64,000 nucleotides of DNA, taken from Pseudomonas sp. Seg1 (GTDB lineage Bacteria > Pseudomonadota > Gammaproteobacteria > Pseudomonadales > Pseudomonadaceae). This document shows positions 1 through 8,767 of the stretch, piece after piece. The notes beneath the pieces are model-generated. The model did not search any database. It saw nothing but the letters and a program-made list of their open reading frames with translations, and was not told the origin of the DNA. The translations under genes and the position numbers were made by a program. Location: NCBI RefSeq assembly GCF_018326005.1, contig NZ_AP021903.1:4577001-4641000 (forward strand), written 5' to 3'. Positions within the stretch are counted from its first letter, which is position 1, and each line of letters opens with the position of its first letter.

Positions 1-70
1 TCATCCAGGCGCAAACGCAGGGTTTGACTACGCTCTGAATAATCAGAACGCGGAAATCAGGAACCCTGCG

Positions 71-613
71 ATGCCCCACTGGCTGGTCATTGATCTGGAA
101 GCCACCACCGACGAGGGTGGCTGGCCGGTCACGGAAATGGAAATTATCGAGATCGGTGCCACGCTGGTCGATCGCGCCGGACGCGAGCAGGACCACTTTC
201 AACGTTTCGTCAAACCGACACGACGGCCGTTGCTGACGCCCTTCTGTCGCGAGCTGACGCACATTACCCAGGCCAATATCGATACGGCGCAGCCCTTGAG
301 CGAAGTCTGGCCGGCATTCGAGCGCTGGCTCGCTCAGCATCAGACGCGCCTCGAGGGCTGGGCCAGTTGGGGCGATTACGACCGCAGGCAGTTACTTCAG
401 GAATGGCAGCGGCTGCAACTCGACAGCGCACTGAGTCGAGTGCCCCACATGAACCTCAAGCAACGTTTCGCCAAGGCCCGGCGCCTGGAGCGGCCGCTGG
501 GGCTCAACGGCGCACTGCAACTGGCGGGGATGCAGTTCAGCGGTCAGCAACATCGAGCGCTGGAGGATGCCCGCAATACCGCGCGGTTGCTGCCGCTGGT
601 TCTGCCGCTATAG
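71..613 (+). CDS. DEDDh 3'-5' exonuclease, ERI1/KapD-like
   Basis: The 180-aa protein is a stand-alone DnaQ-fold exonuclease that would trim 3' ends of nucleic acids using two metal ions. Visible catalytic residues are D8 and E10 (VIDLEAT) and the C-terminal pair H161/D166 (QHRALEDARNTARL), which give the DEDDh type. There is no polymerase or BRCT extension, and the length fits the ERI1/KapD-like bacterial group. ATG is preceded by AGGA nine bases upstream. The 70 bases before it are not confidently assignable; one forward frame ends at a stop at 36-38 and could be the tail of an upstream gene. The in vivo substrate cannot be told from sequence. Confidence 0.85.
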   Translation: MPHWLVIDLEATTDEGGWPVTEMEIIEIGATLVDRAGREQDHFQRFVKPTRRPLLTPFCRELTHITQANIDTAQPLSEVWPAFERWLAQHQTRLEGWASWGDYDRRQLLQEWQRLQLDSALSRVPHMNLKQRFAKARRLERPLGLNGALQLAGMQFSGQQHRALEDARNTARLLPLVLPL

Positions 614-684
614 GGGCGTGACGGCGCCAAAAGCCTTGTGCATACTGGCCGCCCCACTTTTTAGCCCTTTTCGAGGAATCGCCC

Positions 685-969
685 ATGTTTAAAGTCAACG
701 AGTACTTCGACGGCACCGTCAAGTCGATCGCCTTTGGCACGCCTGAAGGTCCGGCGACCATCGGCGTCATGGCCCCGGGCGAATACGAATTCGGCACCAG
801 CCAGCGTGAAATCATGCATGTGGTGTCCGGCGCCCTGACCGTCAAACTGCCGGACAGCAGCGACTGGGAAACCTTCGCCGCCGGCAGCCAGTTCAACGTC
901 CCGGCCAACAGCAAGTTTCAGCTGAAAGTCGCCGTCGACACCGCTTACCTGTGCGAGTACCGCGGCTAA
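685..969 (+). CDS. ppnP: Pyrimidine/purine nucleoside phosphorylase PpnP
   Basis: This 94-aa single-domain cupin matches the PpnP (YaiE, formerly DUF1255) family throughout, beginning [17 protein letters not shown]. Characterised members split nucleosides with phosphate into free base and ribose-1-phosphate in the cytosol, with broad base specificity. The length is the family norm. GAGG lies upstream of the ATG. It sits 71 bp after the exonuclease on the same strand, so the two could share a transcript, and is closed by a strong hairpin terminator. No signal peptide or membrane segment is present. Confidence 0.9.
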   Translation: MFKVNEYFDGTVKSIAFGTPEGPATIGVMAPGEYEFGTSQREIMHVVSGALTVKLPDSSDWETFAAGSQFNVPANSKFQLKVAVDTAYLCEYRG

Positions 970-990
970 ACCCACGGCTTTCATCGCACC

Positions 991-1028
991 AAAAAAAATG
1001 CCCGTGTCCAACGACACGGGCATTTTTT
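991..1028. terminator. Bidirectional intrinsic terminator
   Basis: An 8-bp core stem CCCGTGTC/GACACGGG with a CAAC loop is extended by A-T pairs and flanked by A8 and T6 runs. It would serve ppnP from the left and the MOSC gene from the right. Confidence 0.85.
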
Positions 1029-1042
1029 GTTTAAGAGACGGC

Positions 1043-1849
1043 TTACTCGAGAATTTCCACCGGCATCCCGACCTCAAGACGACCGTTGCGGTCGTTCACC
1101 AGGTTCTGCCCGAACATCGCCCCGTCCGCTTGGGCGCGCGTCTTCTGCAACGTCGCCAGCGGTTCACGATCCGCACTGCGCTCACCGGTTTGCGGGTCAA
1201 TGGTGGTGAGAATGCACCGTGAGCACGACTTGACCACGCGGAACTCGACATCGCCAATGCGAATACGCTTCCAGCCATCCTCGGCGTAGGCCTCGCTGCC
1301 CTCGATGACCAGATTCGGCCGGAAACGCAGCATTTCCAAAGGACGTCCGACCTTTTGCGAAAGATCCTGTAGCGACGCCTCACCAATCAACAGCAATGGG
1401 AAACCATCGGCGAACGCGACCTGATCGTCATCGTTTCCGTAACCCGCTTGAGTCATACGCGCACGATCCAGCGGCACTTGCACCAGGCGGGTCGGTTTAC
1501 CGATGAAGTCGCTGACCCAACGGGCCGCTTCATCGCCAGCGTCAGGGACACGCAAGGTGTCACGCCAAATGGTCACGCCACGCAGTTCGGCATCGTCGCC
1601 GGGCAAGGCGATTTCGATTGAAGCCTGTTCCGGCGCGCTCATAGTCAAACCGCCATGAGCATTCCACAGCGCCGATAACCGACTCATTTTCGCTTCGGCG
1701 CGCTGGGTCAGAAAACGGCCACTGGCTTCATCCACCAGCATCCAGCGTCGATCGCCCTCAAGCCCCAGCTTGTCCAGGTCGATCCCTTGCAGAACCTCGC
1801 CTTTGCCGGATTTCAACGGGTAACGATAAAGCGCGCTCAGACGCAGCAT
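1043..1849 (-). CDS. MOSC-domain molybdenum cofactor protein, YcbX-like
   Basis: The 268-aa protein has an N-terminal MOSC_N beta-barrel (about residues 1-120, MLRLSALYRYPLKSG onward) followed by a C-terminal MOSC domain containing the Cys segment KSCSRCILTTID, where a cysteine is expected to bind the Mo-cofactor sulfur. YcbX homologues use Moco to reduce N-hydroxylated bases and depend on an electron-donor partner. This copy has no fused 2Fe-2S ferredoxin domain at the C-terminus, so electrons must come from another protein. I chose the ATG at 1849 because AGGGAG lies about six bases upstream; a GTG at 1879 is the alternative. The moeA-moaB-mobA genes a few kilobases away supply the cofactor pathway. 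Confidence 0.8.
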   Translation of the reverse strand: MLRLSALYRYPLKSGKGEVLQGIDLDKLGLEGDRRWMLVDEASGRFLTQRAEAKMSRLSALWNAHGGLTMSAPEQASIEIALPGDDAELRGVTIWRDTLRVPDAGDEAARWVSDFIGKPTRLVQVPLDRARMTQAGYGNDDDQVAFADGFPLLLIGEASLQDLSQKVGRPLEMLRFRPNLVIEGSEAYAEDGWKRIRIGDVEFRVVKSCSRCILTTIDPQTGERSADREPLATLQKTRAQADGAMFGQNLVNDRNGRLEVGMPVEILE

Positions 1850-1940
1850 GGCCAGCTCCCTGACGGACAAAAACGCCACCCTATACGAGCTTTATCGGCG
1901 AATCAAAGGCTGAGTGAATCCACTAGAAGATGAACACCCG

Positions 1941-2041
1941 TGGCGAGGGGATTTATCCCCGATGGGTTGCGGAGCAGCCCCTCTTTCGATTTCAAGAAAG
2001 GGACCACTCCGTAGCGCATCGGGAATAAATTCCCTCACCAC
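1941..2041. repeat. Inverted pair of a Pseudomonas intergenic repeat
   Basis: Two copies of TGGCGAGGGGATTTATCCCC-type sequence face each other (1941-1966 and, inverted and slightly diverged, 2016-2040). This is a different repeat family from the GTGGGAGC type found later in the window. Confidence 0.7.
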
Positions 2042-2060
2042 AAAGTAATCGCAGCAGGTA

Positions 2061-2996
2061 TCAGGCCGGCACTTCGTCGAGCATCAGACGCTGACGCACC
2101 ACGTCGACCAGTTTGTCCGGCTGGAATTTGGAGAGGAAGTTGTCACAACCGACCTTCTTCACCATCGAGTCGTTGAAGCTGCCGGACAACGACGTGTGCA
2201 ATACCACGTACAAACCACGCAGGCGTGGGTCATTACGGATTTCGGTGGTCAGGCGGTAGCCATCCATTTCCGGCATTTCCGCGTCGGTGAACACCATCAG
2301 CAGTTTGTCGGTCATGTTCACGCCGGTGTCGGCCCAGGCCTTGAGCATGTTCAGCGCCTTCAGACCATCGCTGGCAATGTGCATTTTCACGCCGAGCTGG
2401 CCGAGGGTATCGCGCAATTGCGACAGCGCCACATTGGAGTCATCCACCAGCAACACCTCGCGACCACGGGCGCGCTCCAGCACCGGATCATCCAGCTTGT
2501 CGCGCGAGACCTTGGCGTTGTACGGGACGATTTCGGCGAGGACTTTCTCGACGTCGATGATTTCCACCAATTGATCGTCGACTTTGCTGATGGCCGTCAG
2601 GTAGTGCTGGCGGCCAGCGCTGGTCGGCGGCGGCAGAATGGCTTCCCAGTTCATGTTGACGATGCGGTCGACGCCGCCAACGAGGAATGCCTGCACCGAA
2701 CGGTTGTATTCAGTGACGATGATGGTGCTGTTCGGGCCCGGCACCAGCGGACGCATGCCGATTGCCTGGGACAGATCGATCACCGGCAAGGTCTGCCCGC
2801 GCAAATTGACCACACCGCAGACAAACGGGTGACGCTGAGGCATCAGGGTCAACTTCGGCAGTTGCAGCACTTCCTGAACCTTGAACACGTTGATCGCGAA
2901 CAATTGGCGCCCGGCCAGTCGGAACATGAGAATTTCCAGGCGATTCTCACCCACCAGTTGCGTGCGTTGGTCTACCGTGTCGAGAATGCCGGCCAT
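2061..2996 (-). CDS. cheV: Chemotaxis coupling protein CheV
   Basis: The 311-aa protein joins an N-terminal CheW-like domain (about 15-160; CGVVNLRGQTLPVIDL is characteristic) to a C-terminal receiver domain (about 185-305, starting VLLVDDSNVALSQL) with predicted phospho-acceptor D238 in VFTDAEMPEMDG. CheV couples receptors to CheA, and receiver phosphorylation tunes this for adaptation. ATG at 2996 is chosen because AGGAG stands six bases upstream; the upstream GTG has no ribosome site. The gene is alone, divergent from an Hpt-like gene and far from any other che gene in this window. Confidence 0.9.
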   Translation of the reverse strand: MAGILDTVDQRTQLVGENRLEILMFRLAGRQLFAINVFKVQEVLQLPKLTLMPQRHPFVCGVVNLRGQTLPVIDLSQAIGMRPLVPGPNSTIIVTEYNRSVQAFLVGGVDRIVNMNWEAILPPPTSAGRQHYLTAISKVDDQLVEIIDVEKVLAEIVPYNAKVSRDKLDDPVLERARGREVLLVDDSNVALSQLRDTLGQLGVKMHIASDGLKALNMLKAWADTGVNMTDKLLMVFTDAEMPEMDGYRLTTEIRNDPRLRGLYVVLHTSLSGSFNDSMVKKVGCDNFLSKFQPDKLVDVVRQRLMLDEVPA

Positions 2997-3449
2997 CAAT
3001 GACTCCTGGGCTTGTTCTGATGAATTCACTAGAAAGGGTTATCGGCTGCGCGTAGCGAATCTTGATCCCCGCAAAGTTCGCGATCAAAATGCCATATGCG
3101 GGCATTGATGTCACATTAACATCATGCTTTACTGGCCCCGTGATTTTCATCTGCTACAGTCTTTGCGGCGCGACCTCGGTTTGCACGGTAGGTTCCCGCG
3201 TCTAAGGGATTCCCCTAGTAACAATCAGGCCCAACCTGATATTCGCAATATCCAATAGCCATTAATGTGACGCCATTCTCATTGCATGAACGGAGTCAGG
3301 CTATTGTGTGCGATCGCAGTTCAGCGGAACCAAACCCTCTGCAACCCCTCAGCCTGTGCACCTGCACGCCTGGGCGCGATCTCCCGTCGATCCATGATCG
3401 TCGCCACACACGGCATTCCCTCATCAGACATGACGGTGTGGAGATAAGC
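2997..3449. other. Divergent intergenic region, cheV / Hpt-like gene
   Basis: This 453-bp stretch separates two divergent genes and must hold both promoters. It is less GC-rich than its surroundings. No tRNA, repeat or strong terminator is evident, and no promoter could be fixed with confidence. Confidence 0.5.
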
Positions 3450-3923
3450 ATGCCAATCGACCGTAAAGAGTGGGCGCAACGCTTCCCCGAATTTCTTGTC
3501 GAGGCTGAAACGCTCCTGGCGAAGTCCGAAGAATGCCTCAGCCATCTGCAGTTGATCAGCAACGACAAGGACGCCATCGACTGCATGCTCAGCACCCTCC
3601 TCAAGCTTGCAAGCCGGGCTGAAGCCCTGGCGCTGGAGGCGATTTCCGAGTTCTCCCTGCACATTTACGGCTTGCTCAATCTGGCACAGGATCACGTCGA
3701 CCTGCATGAACAGGCCCTGACTGCCTTGAAGGACTGCTTCACACTGATGGCCTGGCAACTTGAGCTGGTGGATCAGAGCACCGGACAATTAAGCCTGGAT
3801 GACAGTGAACAGACCTCGCTGATCGAAGCCTTCGCCTTTCAGGTTGGCCAGCCTCAGTTTCAGCCTGCCCTCACACCCAAACGTTTGCCACTGCTGTCCT
3901 ACCCTTCGGAACGGCAGGCCTGA
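3450..3923 (+). CDS. Small helical protein resembling a degenerate Hpt domain
   Basis: I cannot name this 157-aa protein. It is all-helical in appearance and its first ~110 residues follow the layout of CheA-type P1/Hpt modules: acidic FLVEAETLLAKSEE helix, then the segment LSTLLKLASRAEALALEAI where an Hpt would carry AHxLKGxAxxLG. Here the phospho-histidine position is Leu (about L51), Lys is Ala and Gly is Ser, so it should not accept phosphate. GGAGAT precedes the ATG. It lies between cheV and a histidine kinase/regulator pair. It may be a decoy or binding partner for receivers, which is inference only. Confidence 0.6.
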   Translation: MPIDRKEWAQRFPEFLVEAETLLAKSEECLSHLQLISNDKDAIDCMLSTLLKLASRAEALALEAISEFSLHIYGLLNLAQDHVDLHEQALTALKDCFTLMAWQLELVDQSTGQLSLDDSEQTSLIEAFAFQVGQPQFQPALTPKRLPLLSYPSERQA

Positions 3924-4404
3924 ATCGGCACGTATCGAGGGGCGCGAAACACCACCACTGCATGTCGTATTTGAATAGTTCATACCTGCCAGCGACAAAT
4001 CGAATTAAATAATCTCACCTGACAGCAACGGATATTTCCAGCCGGGCTCAGGGTTTGCCTGTGTCCAAAGAGTACAACTTCAGGCAATGTCGATATCTGT
4101 CCAACACAATAAATCGACTTTTTTCCATTATGGAACTCACGTCCAATATGGCTTGATTCCTGACCCACTGGACATATATAGCAAACGCGACCAACGGTAT
4201 CTTAAGTGGTATTATGCCGCCCACTAATTGCTCTCATATTAATGGCACAGTGATTTCAGACATAGGCATCGGTTGAAGTTGGCGGTGGAATACATTCACT
4301 GAACCACGTTGAAACCAATAACATAATTGACAGCATTTTCAGACAGAGACTCGCCTGCCACCGGCCGGTCTGCCCGCAGCGAACATCCATTGGCTCCATC
4401 CGTT
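3924..4404. other. Intergenic region before the sensor kinase
   Basis: These 481 bp are noticeably AT-rich compared with the flanking genes. They presumably contain the promoter for the kinase/regulator operon. An in-frame TTG at 4327 could extend the kinase 26 residues upstream. No RNA gene, repeat or terminator was recognised. Confidence 0.45.
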
Positions 4405-5298
4405 ATGTACGCCAGCCTCAAGTCAATCACTACATGGCCACCCTCCCGGGAAAACGCACGCCGGTTCACACTCATAATGTGTGTCGCGGCAACGCTTGGC
4501 AGCTTGCTGACCTATGGTTTTTCCGCGCAGCTTTGCCTCGGGTTGCTGCTGTTGAACATCGCCGCCACTGCCTGCGTCTGGGTGCAATATCGGTTGTCGC
4601 GCAAATCGATCAAGTTCCAGCCACAGGAACTCGCTGACCGTTTGCTGGAAGTTCAGGAAAACGAGCGCCATCGACTCAGCCGCGAGTTGCACGACGATAT
4701 CGGTCAATTGCTGACGGCGGCCAAGCTGCAGAGCGACTGGCTCAAGCGACGCATGCCGGAAGATCTGCAGGAACACTGCACGGCGCTGTGCGAAACACTT
4801 GAAGAAACGCTGAACAAGGTGCGCGACGTTTCAGCCATCCTCAATCCACGCCAGTTGACCAGCCTGGGTCTTGAAGCCAGCCTGCGTGCGCATCTGCTCA
4901 AGACATTGACCAACACCAGCGTGCACTGGAGCCTCGATTGCCAGCAGCGCCTCAACGGCCTCCCGGAAGAAATGGCGGTCGCCGCCTTTCGTATTACTCA
5001 GGAGGCCGTTACCAATATCCTGCGTCACGCGCAGGCGAAGAATCTGCTGATACGCGTGCAACGCCTGCCAAAGGGCCTGACATTGCTCATCAGCGACGAC
5101 GGGCAGGGATTTGCCCCGGCGGCCAATCCGGGTCGCGAAGGACAACGTGGCATGGCCGGGATGGCTGAACGAATCGAACAATTGGGCGGCACCCTGAGCG
5201 TTATCAGCGAGCCGGGCAAAGGCACACAAATCGAAGCACTTTTCCCCTGGGCGCCCCGTGCACTCGAGCGGGCCAGTACGAATAAGGTTATGCGTTGA
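4405..5298 (+). CDS. NarL-type sensor histidine kinase (HisKA_3)
   Basis: The 297-aa kinase has two N-terminal membrane segments (about 20-65) and no sizeable periplasmic sensor, then a HisKA_3 domain with phospho-accepting H96 in ERHRLSRELHDDIGQ and an HATPase_c domain with the N box QEAVTNILRHA and G boxes DDGQGF and GMAGM. It would phosphorylate the regulator that overlaps it by four bases (TTGA). The short sensor part suggests it reads a membrane or cytoplasmic cue. No start has a convincing ribosome site. I chose ATG 4405; TTG 4327 is possible. Confidence 0.82.
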   Translation: MYASLKSITTWPPSRENARRFTLIMCVAATLGSLLTYGFSAQLCLGLLLLNIAATACVWVQYRLSRKSIKFQPQELADRLLEVQENERHRLSRELHDDIGQLLTAAKLQSDWLKRRMPEDLQEHCTALCETLEETLNKVRDVSAILNPRQLTSLGLEASLRAHLLKTLTNTSVHWSLDCQQRLNGLPEEMAVAAFRITQEAVTNILRHAQAKNLLIRVQRLPKGLTLLISDDGQGFAPAANPGREGQRGMAGMAERIEQLGGTLSVISEPGKGTQIEALFPWAPRALERASTNKVMR

Positions 5299-5954
5299 CT
5301 TGTAACTTACTCCTGGTGGATGACCACTCGCTGATCAGGGCCGGCGTGCGTGCTCTGGTACTGGATATTCCCGGTTACGCGGTGATTGGCGAGGCCAATG
5401 ACGGCTCGCAGCTGCTCGAAATGGTCGAGCAACTGAACCCCGACATCGTGCTGCTGGATATTTCCATGAAAGAAACCGGCGGCCTCGAAGCCCTGCAACG
5501 TCTCAAGCGCGTACGTCCGCAGAGCAAAGTACTGATCCTGTCGATGCACACCGACCCGGCGCTGATCATGCAAGCGCTGGAGTCCGGCGCGCACGGTTAT
5601 CTGCTCAAGGACACCACAGCCACCGAACTCGAACACGCACTCGAAGCCCTGCGCAACAACGAGCGCTACTTGAGTCCGGCCATCGCCCACACAGTGATCA
5701 ACCAGGCACTGACGCGTAACCAGAAGCAGCAGCCGGAAATCGCCGACTCGCACAACCTGACCGCACGCCAGCTGGAAATCCTGCGCTTGATCGTGCGCGG
5801 GAAATCCACCCGGGAAATCGCCAATGGCCTGGGCTTGAGCATCAAGACCGTCGAGACCCACCGCTCGCAGATCATGAAACGTCTACAGATCTACGATGTG
5901 GCGGGCCTGGTGCTGTTCGCCGTGCGCGAACAGATCATCAGTCTGGACGATTGA
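5295..5954 (+). CDS. NarL/FixJ-family response regulator
   Basis: This 219-aa regulator has a receiver domain (LLLVDDHSLIRAGVRAL, phospho-acceptor D55 in IVLLDISM) and a C-terminal LuxR-type helix-turn-helix (about 150-210; LTARQLEILRLIVRGKSTREIA). The start is TTG, supported by AAGG seven bases upstream and by overlap with the kinase stop codon, which implies coupled translation. Partner is the adjacent HisKA_3 kinase; target genes are unknown. Its 3' end overlaps the convergent yegS gene by 17 bp. Confidence 0.88.
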   Translation: MTCNLLLVDDHSLIRAGVRALVLDIPGYAVIGEANDGSQLLEMVEQLNPDIVLLDISMKETGGLEALQRLKRVRPQSKVLILSMHTDPALIMQALESGAHGYLLKDTTATELEHALEALRNNERYLSPAIAHTVINQALTRNQKQQPEIADSHNLTARQLEILRLIVRGKSTREIANGLGLSIKTVETHRSQIMKRLQIYDVAGLVLFAVREQIISLDD

Positions 5955-6855
5955 CAGCCGATTTAACGCTCAACAGTGGCGAGTCTTTCGGCAGATGGAT
6001 CTGCAGCGCCGCCGGCCTCGCCTCAAACCGCATGCTGTCGCCTTCCAGCGGTTCACCATCAAGATTGATATAAAGCCCCTCGGCGACTTTGATTTCGACC
6101 CAAGGCAAACGGGTCCGGACAAACATGTTGTCGATGCCAAAACCATCGCTCAGCAGACTCTTCAAGGTGCCGACCAGCTCCTGGGGCGCCGGCAGGATAC
6201 TGATATCCAGCAAGCCGTCGTCAGCCAGTGCCTGCGGACACAAAACATGCCCGCCGCCAGCCTGACGGCCATTGCCAATGCCCAATGCCAGCAGCTCGCC
6301 GCGCCAGTGGAAATCCGGCCCTTGCAACTCGCCATAAGCGGCATGCAGTTCGCTGAATCGGGACAGGCCAGTGAACAGATAGGCCGCACCGCCCAAAACC
6401 TTTTTCAGATCCTCCGACGTATTGGCCGTGACCTGACTGCCGAAGCCGCCGGTGGCCATGTTGAGGAAAATCTGCCCGCCTACCTCACCCAAATCAATGT
6501 CACACGCAGGTACGTCCAGCAGCTCGAGCGCTGCTGCCGGTTCCAGCGGCACTCCCGCCGCGCGGGAAAAATCGTTAGCGGTTCCCAATGGCAAAAGGAT
6601 CAGACTGGCTTTCCTCGGATGTGCCGCGAGGGCTTCGGCGATATCGCGCAAAGTACCGTCGCCGCCGCCGGCAATAATCTTCGTATAGCCATCCGCCAAC
6701 GCTTGCTCCACCCAACGCTGAGCATCTCCCGCCTCCCAGGTCAGGCGCACCGCCAGCTCCCAGCCTTGCTTGCGTTTGTCCTCGACCGCAGTGCGAACCT
6801 CCTCGTTCGCGGCTTGCTTGCCATGCAGAATCAACAGCGCTCGGCGCTCACTCAT
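5938..6855 (-). CDS. yegS: Lipid kinase YegS
   Basis: The 305-aa protein is a diacylglycerol-kinase-fold enzyme. The nucleotide-binding motif GGGDGT lies near residues 63-68 (KIIAGGGDGTLRDIAEAL), followed by PLGTANDFSRAAG and the C-terminal DGEPLEGD strand typical of YegS. Characterised YegS phosphorylates phosphatidylglycerol in vitro with metal dependence. Length matches the family. GGAG is eight bases upstream of the ATG. It converges on and overlaps the upstream regulator by 17 bp but is not obviously linked to it in function. Confidence 0.88.
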   Translation of the reverse strand: MSERRALLILHGKQAANEEVRTAVEDKRKQGWELAVRLTWEAGDAQRWVEQALADGYTKIIAGGGDGTLRDIAEALAAHPRKASLILLPLGTANDFSRAAGVPLEPAAALELLDVPACDIDLGEVGGQIFLNMATGGFGSQVTANTSEDLKKVLGGAAYLFTGLSRFSELHAAYGELQGPDFHWRGELLALGIGNGRQAGGGHVLCPQALADDGLLDISILPAPQELVGTLKSLLSDGFGIDNMFVRTRLPWVEIKVAEGLYINLDGEPLEGDSMRFEARPAALQIHLPKDSPLLSVKSAVNRPD

Positions 6856-7284
6856 AGCGTCACTCCCTGAATTGAATCGGTTGATTCATCTTGACCACTG
6901 CGGCACGCAAAAAAGCCGCAAAAAATGACAATTAATTCAAGCGCCTGATCGACGCGTCCTACACACCGGTATTTTTTCTTACAAAACATGCGGAATCGGC
7001 TTAATTGACCCTACACGATCATTGGGTCACCGTGCGCTGGCGGTATCAATCATCAATCCAACACCACAAGGACGTGCATGTAATGAGTGGATACACCCCC
7101 AAGGCTTTTAAAAGCCCAAAAGATGCAACAGGTCACCAACGTACTTTGGAAAATACCGGTGGGTACTTCCATGCAAAGCCATGAAGCCAGAATGCCAGTG
7201 AGTCCGGTTGCCCCTCTCGCCGAGAATCGTGCGAATCACAAGTCCGAATTCAGGAACAGCGCCAAGACCACTGGAGAAGTCGAT
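6856..7284. other. Intergenic region with a possible 33-codon ORF
   Basis: This 429-bp gap separates divergent yegS and a small membrane protein gene. It contains an ATG-started 33-codon frame (7083-7184, beginning MSGYTPKAFKSP), weakly preceded by AAGGA. It also contains an in-frame ATG at 7171 that could lengthen the downstream gene. Neither is convincing. No repeat or RNA gene was seen. Confidence 0.4.
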
Positions 7285-7479
7285 ATGGAACCTCGTGTTA
7301 TCGAATTGGAGGCTCACCTCAAATACATTCGAAGAGACATGGATGAAGTCCGAAGTGACGTCAAGACGATCAAACACCGCCTCGCCTATTCGGCGGGTGC
7401 AACAGCGGTAGTGCTGGTTCTGCTGGGTTGGGTAGCCAACAGCCGATTCGACCAGTTGGTAGCACTGATCAGCAACTGA
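7285..7479 (+). CDS. Small coiled-coil protein with C-terminal membrane helix
   Basis: The 64-aa product begins MEPRVIELEAHLKYIRRDM, an amphipathic heptad-like helix of about 38 residues, followed by one hydrophobic span (YSAGATAVVLVLLGWVA) and a short tail. This layout resembles small XhlA/hemolysin-associated or DUF1640-like membrane proteins, but I do not recognise a specific family. GGAG is eight bases upstream of the chosen ATG; ATG 7171 would add 38 residues. The coiled coil would face the cytoplasm if the tail anchor model holds. Confidence 0.6.
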   Translation: MEPRVIELEAHLKYIRRDMDEVRSDVKTIKHRLAYSAGATAVVLVLLGWVANSRFDQLVALISN

Positions 7480-7540
7480 TCGAATGAAACCGCGCAGGCA
7501 TCGACCGGATCAGCCGACGCCTGCGTTTGCAAGACAGGAC

Positions 7541-8767
7541 TCAGCCCAGAAGATCACTCAGAGGAATGAAAACCACCTCCTCACCTTCAAGCAGCGTCCT
7601 GCCCTCCAGCACTTCCACCAGACCGTCAGCCCACGCAGCACTGCGCAGCACACCCGAGCTTTGGTTGCGGTAGATCGTCGCCCGCCCTTGCTCAAGACGT
7701 CCGCGCAGGTATTCACGCCGATTTCCGGCAACAGGCCAGGTGAATCCTGCCGGCACCCTGAACCTCAGAGGTTCGACGTCCTTTACGCCCTGACGGCGCA
7801 ACAGGTAAGGCCGAGTCAGCAAGGCAAAGGTCACCAATGTTGAAGCCGGATTACCCGGCAAGCCGATGACCGGTACATTGCGAAAATGGCCGAATGTCAG
7901 CGGCTTTCCGGGTTTGATAGCCAGTTTCCACAGCGCCAGTTCGCCCTCTTCGCGCAGAGCGATACCGAGGAAATCCGCTTCACCCACCGATACGCCACCG
8001 GTCGAAAGAATCAGGTCAACATCCTGCAAGTCACCCAAACGGGCGCGAGTGGTGGCCAGGTCGTCCGGAAGAATACCGGCATCGATCACTTCACAGCCCA
8101 GACGCTGCAACCAACTGCACAACACCACCCGATTGCTGTTGTAAATCTGCCCCGGGCCCAGAGCCTGACCTGGCTCGACCAATTCGTCGCCGGTGGAAAT
8201 CACTGCCACTCGTACCCTGCGAACAACATTCAGCCCGGCGCAGCCCAGCGATGCGGACAAGCCTTGCTCAATCGGACCAAGTCGGGTGCCGGCCGGCAGA
8301 ATCAGCTCGCCGACCTTTGTTTCCTGGCCTTGCGGGCGAATGTTCTGACCGATCTTCATCGGTTCGATGAAGCGCACACGCCCATCGGCCTGAACATCGG
8401 CGTTTTCCTGCATTTCCACGCAATTGGCGCCCGCTGGCACCGGCGCTCCCGTGAAAATCCGCGCACAGGTACCCGGTTGCAAAGGCTCGGGCGATTGCCC
8501 GGCGAACACCTTTTGACTGACTGGCAGCGGTTCGCCCTTCCAGTCAGACAAGTTCAGGGCATATCCATCCATGGCGCTATTGGGCCATGGCGGCAGATCC
8601 AGAGTCGAAATCAGATCTTCTGCCAGCACTCGGCCCTCGACTTGAGCCAGCGGCAAATACTCGCGCTCGACAATGGGCGTGGCTTCGGCCATTTCCAGCA
8701 GACGCGCGAGCGCAACTTCTACCGGCATCAGCGAGCCGGTCTTGCCCGGCTTACCCACGTGATTCAC
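7541..8767 (-). CDS. moeA: Molybdopterin molybdenumtransferase MoeA
   Basis: The 408-aa enzyme inserts molybdate into adenylylated molybdopterin to complete the molybdenum cofactor. Family landmarks are PPWPNSAMDGYALN near the N-terminus, the MPT-binding STGDELVEPG segment, ILSTGGVSVGEADF, KPGKPLTFGHF and VIGLPGNPAST, with the usual MoeA domain IV at the end. The start is GTG at 8767, inside the end of moaB (17-bp overlap), so translation is probably coupled. It is the second gene of a moaB-moeA operon. Confidence 0.92.
   Translation of the reverse strand: MNHVGKPGKTGSLMPVEVALARLLEMAEATPIVEREYLPLAQVEGRVLAEDLISTLDLPPWPNSAMDGYALNLSDWKGEPLPVSQKVFAGQSPEPLQPGTCARIFTGAPVPAGANCVEMQENADVQADGRVRFIEPMKIGQNIRPQGQETKVGELILPAGTRLGPIEQGLSASLGCAGLNVVRRVRVAVISTGDELVEPGQALGPGQIYNSNRVVLCSWLQRLGCEVIDAGILPDDLATTRARLGDLQDVDLILSTGGVSVGEADFLGIALREEGELALWKLAIKPGKPLTFGHFRNVPVIGLPGNPASTLVTFALLTRPYLLRRQGVKDVEPLRFRVPAGFTWPVAGNRREYLRGRLEQGRATIYRNQSSGVLRSAAWADGLVEVLEGRTLLEGEEVVFIPLSDLLG

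Noticed and set aside
4327..4404. N-terminal extension of the HisKA_3 kinase from a TTG
   Set aside because: No ribosome site is visible and the added residues have no membrane or domain features. Kept only as an alternative.
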